A stretch of 64,000 bases of DNA, from positions 1 to 64,000 of the forward strand of contig NZ_JACHWJ010000005.1 of assembly GCF_014191305.1 (NCBI RefSeq), in the 5' to 3' direction. How positions within the stretch are numbered: the first letter of the stretch is position 1; the number at the start of each line of letters is the position of its first letter. The notes under the pieces are model-generated. The model had not been told where the DNA came from, searched no databases, and saw only the letters and a list, made by a program, of their open reading frames with translations. This document shows positions 60,143 through 64,000 of this stretch, piece after piece. The stretch comes from Pseudoclavibacter helvolus. GTDB taxonomy: Bacteria; Actinomycetota; Actinomycetes; Actinomycetales; Microbacteriaceae. A program made the translations under genes and the position numbers.

Positions 60143-61144
60143 ATGACTGACGCCCCAGATCTCCAGCCGACCTCCGACACCATGCGCGCGGCCCTGCTCA
60201 CCGGCATCGGCGGACCCGAGATGATGCAGCTCGGAGAAACGGCCATCCCCCTCACTCTCAACTCGGACACGCTGGTGCGCGTCAAAGCGGCGGGCGTGAA
60301 CCCCATCGACGGAAAGACTCGCTCGGGCGCCGGTGCCTCGAAGGCGATCTCGAGCTTCCCCTCGACCCTCGGTGGTGAGTTCTCCGGGGTTGTCGTTCGC
60401 GCCTCCTACGAGCTCGCGCCGTTCCAGCCCGGCGACGAGGTGTACGGGATGCTCCTGTTCCCGCGCTACTCGGGTGCGTACGCCGAGTACGTGTCTGTGC
60501 CCTTCATGAGCCTCGCCAAAAAGCCCAAGAACCTCTCGTTCATCGAGGCTGGCGGGGTCCCCCTCGCAGTGCTCACCGCCTGGGCCGCCGTCGTGGAGGC
60601 TGGCGGCGTCTACACGGGCCAGCGCGTTCTCATCCACGCCGGCGCGGGCGGAGTCGGCCACTTCGCCGTGCAGCTCGCCTCTTACTACGGCGCGCACGTC
60701 ATCACGACGGCTTCCGAGCGCAACCACGAGTGGCTGCGCGAGCTCGGCGCCGACCAGGTCATCGATTACCGCAACGAGCGCTTCGAGGACGTCATCACCG
60801 AGCCCGTCGACGTCGTCATCGACCTCATCGGCAACGTGAAGGATGCGACCGGCACGCGCTCGCTCCGAGTCCTTCGCGACGGTGGCACCCTCATCAACGT
60901 GCCGACCGGCAGCTACCCCGAGCTCTTCGAGGAGGCTGCCGCCGAGAACCGCGACATCGTCGCCTCGACCCTGAAGCTCTCCCCCGAGGGGCGCATCCTG
61001 CAGACCATCACGCAGCTCTTCGAGCAGGGCGCGCTGCAGACGCACGTCGACCGCGTCTTCCCGCTCGCCGAAGCTGGAGCGGCGCAGGAGCTCATCGCCG
61101 AAGGGCACGTGCGCGGCAAGGTCGTCCTCGACATCGACGCGTAG
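60143..61144 (+). CDS. Zinc-independent quinone oxidoreductase (MDR family)
   Basis: A 333-aa medium-chain reductase with AAGVNPIDGKTR, GGEFSGVV, the nucleotide-binding GAGGVGHFAVQLA and LGADQVIDYRNE. It lacks structural zinc cysteines, as in NADPH:quinone reductases such as QorA. An alternative start upstream would extend into the nuclease gene and is rejected. GACAAT is 7 nt before the ATG, a weak leaderless -10 candidate. Convergent with a GntR gene. Confidence 0.86.
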   Translation: MTDAPDLQPTSDTMRAALLTGIGGPEMMQLGETAIPLTLNSDTLVRVKAAGVNPIDGKTRSGAGASKAISSFPSTLGGEFSGVVVRASYELAPFQPGDEVYGMLLFPRYSGAYAEYVSVPFMSLAKKPKNLSFIEAGGVPLAVLTAWAAVVEAGGVYTGQRVLIHAGAGGVGHFAVQLASYYGAHVITTASERNHEWLRELGADQVIDYRNERFEDVITEPVDVVIDLIGNVKDATGTRSLRVLRDGGTLINVPTGSYPELFEEAAAENRDIVASTLKLSPEGRILQTITQLFEQGALQTHVDRVFPLAEAGAAQELIAEGHVRGKVVLDIDA

Positions 61145-61189
61145 GCCACTGGCGCCACCCCGCGGCGGCGCTGAGAGTGCAGGCCGCGG

Positions 61190-61858
61190 TTACGCCACGC
61201 TTGCCTTGAGGTCCAACAGGTGAGCACGGGTGAGCTCGGCCGCCGCGGTGGCGTCTTGCTCGGCGATCGCATCCAGGATCCGGCTGTGGACGAGCTGGTC
61301 ACTGTCGCTGCCGAACTCACCACGACGCTGCAGCATCCCGATCATGGCCTTCCTGTTGCGCGGAGCGAAGCCGTCGAAGAGCTCCGTGAGGATCTCGTTG
61401 TGCGCGGCGACGACGATGCTGCGGTGCAGCGCCGTGTCCGCGTCGACGTGCGCTTCGATGCTTGCGCGCTGCGCGTCGCGGGCATCCGCTGCGCGCCTCA
61501 TCTCGTGGAGATCAGCGGTCGTGCGGCGCTCAGCGGCGAGCGCCGACGCCTCGACCTCGATTGCGATGCGCGCCTCAATCACCGTCTCGATGTCGGCGCG
61601 CCTCAGCATCTCATCCAGCCCCTCCGGCACGTCCAGCGCGGTGACGAACACTCCGGCACCCTGCCTGGTGGCGAGCACGCCACTGCCCGCGAGCTGACGG
61701 ATCGCCTCGCGGATCGTTGACCGTCCGACCCCGAGCTGCGGCGCGAGCGTCGTCTCGCCCGGCAACTTCTGGCCCACCTCCCATTCGCCACCGCGGATGC
61801 GCTCCAAGAGGACCTCGGCCGCCTGTTCGGCAAGTGGTTCCCGGCGAAGTGTGCTCAT
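61190..61858 (-). CDS. GntR family regulator, FadR/FCD type
   Basis: A 222-aa regulator: winged HTH (QAAEVLLERIRGGEWEVGQKLPGETTLAPQLGVGRSTIREAIRQLAGSG split around residues 10-60) followed by an all-helical FCD effector domain with DADTALHRSIVVAAHN, which includes metal-binding residues. The start at 61858 is set by family N-termini. It is divergent from the leu leader and leuA; a perfect palindrome lies between them. Confidence 0.88.
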   Translation of the reverse strand: MSTLRREPLAEQAAEVLLERIRGGEWEVGQKLPGETTLAPQLGVGRSTIREAIRQLAGSGVLATRQGAGVFVTALDVPEGLDEMLRRADIETVIEARIAIEVEASALAAERRTTADLHEMRRAADARDAQRASIEAHVDADTALHRSIVVAAHNEILTELFDGFAPRNRKAMIGMLQRRGEFGSDSDQLVHSRILDAIAEQDATAAAELTRAHLLDLKASVA

Positions 61859-61881
61859 TCCCCCATCATCCCTCATCCACG

Positions 61882-61906
61882 AACTCCTCTACTTATCTGA
61901 GGAGTT
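61882..61906. promoter_or_regulatory. Operator-like palindrome between GntR gene and leu leader
   Basis: AACTCCTC and GAGGAGTT (8 bp, perfect) are separated by 9 nt, a FadR-type half-site spacing. It is 24 nt upstream of the GntR start and 17 nt upstream of the leu leader ATG, so it could control both directions. Confidence 0.55.
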
Positions 61907-61922
61907 GTGCTACCGCCTCCTC

Positions 61923-61964
61923 ATGCAGCGCACACTCCTCCTTCGCCGCCACGGCGGGGCCTAG
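61923..61964 (+). CDS. leuL: leuA leader peptide
   Basis: A 13-codon reading frame (MQRTLLLRRHGGA) with three consecutive Leu codons CTC CTC CTT, 74 nt before leuA. Leu-rich leader peptides precede leuA in other Actinobacteria and sense leucyl-tRNA supply by ribosome stalling. Downstream, GACCGG (61969-61974) and CCGGTC near 62002-62007 can form part of an attenuator stem. Evidence is pattern only; no reporter or transcript data. Confidence 0.6.
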   Translation: MQRTLLLRRHGGA

Positions 61965-62038
61965 CCTGACCGGCTCTCCGACGTGGAGTCGAATCGCGCC
62001 CCGGTCGTCACCCTGCAACGACTGCCAAGGAAACACCA

Positions 62039-63820
62039 GTGCACAGCACTGCATCTCAGATCTCGACACCGGCCGGCCCGATACCGAACGACGCACCACA
62101 CTGGAACCGTCAGCGACACTCGCAGATGCCATCCCACAGGTACCTCGACGTGTACTCACGAGTGGATGTGCCCCTCACCGGGAGAGACTGGCCCTCCAAC
62201 CGCCTCACAACCGCGCCGCTCTGGGTACCGGTCGACCTGCGCGACGGAAACCAGGCGCTCTCGGAGCCCATGGACCCCGACCGCGAGCGCATCTTCTTCG
62301 AGCTCATGATTCGCATGGGCTACAAGGAGATCGAGGTCGGCTACCCCTCCGCCTCCCAGACCGACTACGACTTCGTCCGGCATATCGCCGCGAGCGACAT
62401 CGCACCGGACGACGTCACGATCGTCGTCTTCACCTCGGCACGACGGGACCTGATCGAACGCACGGTCGCCTCGATCCAGGGGATCACGAACCCCGTGGTG
62501 ATCCACCTCTACACGGCCACGGCACCCGCCTGGCGCGACGTGGTGCTCGGCAAGAACCGCGCGCAGCTTCGGGAACTGATCCTCTCCGGCGGGCGAGACG
62601 TGCTCGAACTCGCCGGCCACCTACCGAACGTGCGCTTCGAGTTCTCCCCCGAGGTGTTCAACCTCACCGAACCCGACTACGTCATCGACATCTGCGACGC
62701 CATGACGGAACTCTGGGCAGCAACCCCCGAGCGACCGGTCATCCTGAATCTCCCTGCCACCGTCGAAGTCGCGACCCCGAACGTGTACGCGGATCAGATC
62801 GAGTACATGCACAAGCGCCTTGCGAGGCGCGACTCCGCGATCCTCTCGGTGCATCCCCACAACGACCGAGGCACGGGGATCGCCTGCGCGGAACTCGCGG
62901 TGCTCGCCGGCGCCCAGCGAGTGGAAGGCTGCATCTTCGGCAACGGCGAACGCACCGGCAACGTCGACATCGCTGTACTGGCCCTGAACCTGCACGCGCA
63001 GGGCATCGACCCGATGATCGACTTCTCGGACATCGACGAGATCAGACGCACAGTCGAATACAGCAACCGCCTCGAGATCCACCCAAGGCACCCGTATGTG
63101 GGCGACCTCGTCGATACCGCATTCAGCGGTACGCACCAGGACGCAATCAAGAAGGGGTTCGCCGAGCAGCGCTCCCGTGCCGCGCGCGAGGAGCGTCCAG
63201 AGCACGAAATTGAGTGGCGAGTGCCGTACCTGCCGATCGACCCGGCAGACATCGGGCGCAGCTACGACGCCGTCATTCGCGTCAACTCGCAGTCAGGAAA
63301 GGGCGGCATCGCCTACCTCCTCGAAACCGACTACGGAATCGAACTGCCCCGGCGCCTGCAGATCGACTTCGCCAGGCGCGTCCAGGAACTCACTGACTCG
63401 AGCGGCCTGGAAGTCGGGGCGGCGCAGCTGCTCGAGCTCTTCGAGCGCAGCTACCTGCTGGCCGCGGCACCTGAGCTCGAGCTCCTCGAGCTGAGCGTCG
63501 AGACACGCGACGAGGTGTCACGCACGAGCATCCGCGTCCGCGTCGACGGGAGCGAGCAGAGCGGCAATTACGACGGGATAGGCCCCGTGGAGGCCGTCAC
63601 CCGGCTCCTCCACGAGGTTGGCGTCTCCGTCGACGTCCTCTCGCTGCACCAGACGTCACCCGGAACAGGGAACGACAGCGAGGCGTTGACGCTCCTCGAG
63701 TATCGCGATAGCTCAGGGCCACGCTGGGTCGCCGGCCGTGACCGGTCGGTGCTGTCGTCGACCGTGAACGCAATCCTGAGCGCAGCACGAAGCACCCTCG
63801 CGGAGTTCGCCAGAGCCTGA
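62039..63820 (+). CDS. leuA: 2-isopropylmalate synthase
   Basis: First committed enzyme of leucine synthesis, condensing acetyl-CoA with 2-ketoisovalerate, 593 aa, type 2 form typical of Actinobacteria. It shows [10 protein letters not shown] (metal and catalytic site), [32 protein letters not shown] (HxH metal ligands), [14 protein letters not shown] and a C-terminal regulatory domain (from about 460) for leucine feedback. The GTG at 62039 follows AAGGAAA. Regulated at least through its leader peptide, possibly also by the divergent GntR protein. Confidence 0.93.
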   Translation: MHSTASQISTPAGPIPNDAPHWNRQRHSQMPSHRYLDVYSRVDVPLTGRDWPSNRLTTAPLWVPVDLRDGNQALSEPMDPDRERIFFELMIRMGYKEIEVGYPSASQTDYDFVRHIAASDIAPDDVTIVVFTSARRDLIERTVASIQGITNPVVIHLYTATAPAWRDVVLGKNRAQLRELILSGGRDVLELAGHLPNVRFEFSPEVFNLTEPDYVIDICDAMTELWAATPERPVILNLPATVEVATPNVYADQIEYMHKRLARRDSAILSVHPHNDRGTGIACAELAVLAGAQRVEGCIFGNGERTGNVDIAVLALNLHAQGIDPMIDFSDIDEIRRTVEYSNRLEIHPRHPYVGDLVDTAFSGTHQDAIKKGFAEQRSRAAREERPEHEIEWRVPYLPIDPADIGRSYDAVIRVNSQSGKGGIAYLLETDYGIELPRRLQIDFARRVQELTDSSGLEVGAAQLLELFERSYLLAAAPELELLELSVETRDEVSRTSIRVRVDGSEQSGNYDGIGPVEAVTRLLHEVGVSVDVLSLHQTSPGTGNDSEALTLLEYRDSSGPRWVAGRDRSVLSSTVNAILSAARSTLAEFARA

Positions 63821-63836
63821 GCCGGGCCGGGGAACG

Positions 63837-63872
63837 CAAGAACGGCCCAGTCCGAGGACTGGGCCGTTCTTG
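63837..63872. terminator. Bidirectional terminator between leuA and rplA
   Basis: CAAGAACGGCCCAGTCC and GGACTGGGCCGTTCTTG form a 17-bp perfect stem with a very short loop between the convergent genes. Confidence 0.88.
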
Positions 63873-63917
63873 GCAGTGGATGCGAGCATCCACCTGAGCT
63901 ATGCAGCTCGCGACAGA

Positions 63918-64000
63918 CTAGATCGCGTTGACGTCCAGCGGGATGCCGGGGCCGAAGGTCGTCGAGACGACAGCCTTCTGGATGTAGCGACCCTTCGAGC
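63918..64000 (-). CDS. rplA: 50S ribosomal protein L1 (C-terminal end)
   Basis: The reverse strand ends with SKGRYIQKAVVSTTFGPGIPLD-type sequence and a TAG stop at 63920-63918, which is the C-terminus of L1. The rest lies outside the window. L1 binds 23S rRNA at the E site and represses its own operon in many bacteria. Here rplA is separated from rplJ by roughly 8.6 kb. Confidence 0.93.
   Translation of the reverse strand, partial: SKGRYIQKAVVSTTFGPGIPLDVNAI

Overview
The window is a piece of chromosome from a high-GC actinobacterium, most likely of the Microbacteriaceae. The evidence is strong G/C third-position codon bias, the recurrent 'gcggatgcg' word, a lysine-rich tail on topoisomerase I, the topA/Tad-pilus neighbourhood, the tRNA-Ser/4.5S RNA/dnaX/recR/lysC/asd arrangement, and cell-surface proteins ending in an LAxTG-type sorting signal. 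No prophage, CRISPR array or plasmid backbone is visible. The only intact mobile element is one IS630-family insertion sequence.

Layout. 1-8.3 kb: a minus-strand block with a lipoprotein hydrolase (partial), holB, tmk, topA and a compact Tad/Flp pilus operon (tadA, an F-type membrane protein, a DUF4244 pilin-like peptide and two TadE-like proteins). An IS630 element sits just upstream of tadA. 10-19 kb: acs, RidA and DUF4177 genes, then two paralogous bifunctional penicillin-binding proteins with PASTA repeats flanking a metallophosphoesterase, and tRNA-Pro. 19-32.6 kb: accessory metabolism, including cysK, a frameshifted APH-type kinase, a DinB/glutathionyl-hydroquinone-reductase pair, a 5'-truncated SDR, a polysaccharide deacetylase, a MacB-like ABC transporter, and a TetR regulator with a perfect operator facing a frameshifted MFS exporter and an amidohydrolase.

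32.6-38.4 kb: a LysR regulator divergent from a mesX-mesD folate-independent methionine synthase pair, then tdk, a GNAT and an APC permease. 38.6-50 kb: core genes mqo, asd-lysC, recR, dnaX and ackA-pta, followed by 4.5S RNA. 50-54 kb: an NAD(P)-binding protein, tRNA-Ser, repeat-rich DNA and two paralogous LAxTG surface proteins. 54-64 kb: rplJ-rplL behind a leader that looks like an attenuator, a LysR regulator divergent from an amine-oxidase/N-carbamoylase operon, a YqaJ nuclease, a quinone oxidoreductase, a FadR-type regulator, a leucine leader peptide with leuA, and the 3' end of rplA.

Recurring regulation: at least ten genes carry a TANNNT -10 box only 6-8 nt before the start codon, so they are probably transcribed as leaderless mRNAs. 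Many operons are translationally coupled by ATGA or GTGA overlaps. The most interesting signals are the rplJ leader, the leu leader peptide, the mesX-mesD pair, an IS630 element whose stop codon is completed by its CTAG target, and a tripartite repeat found at two loci 22 kb apart.
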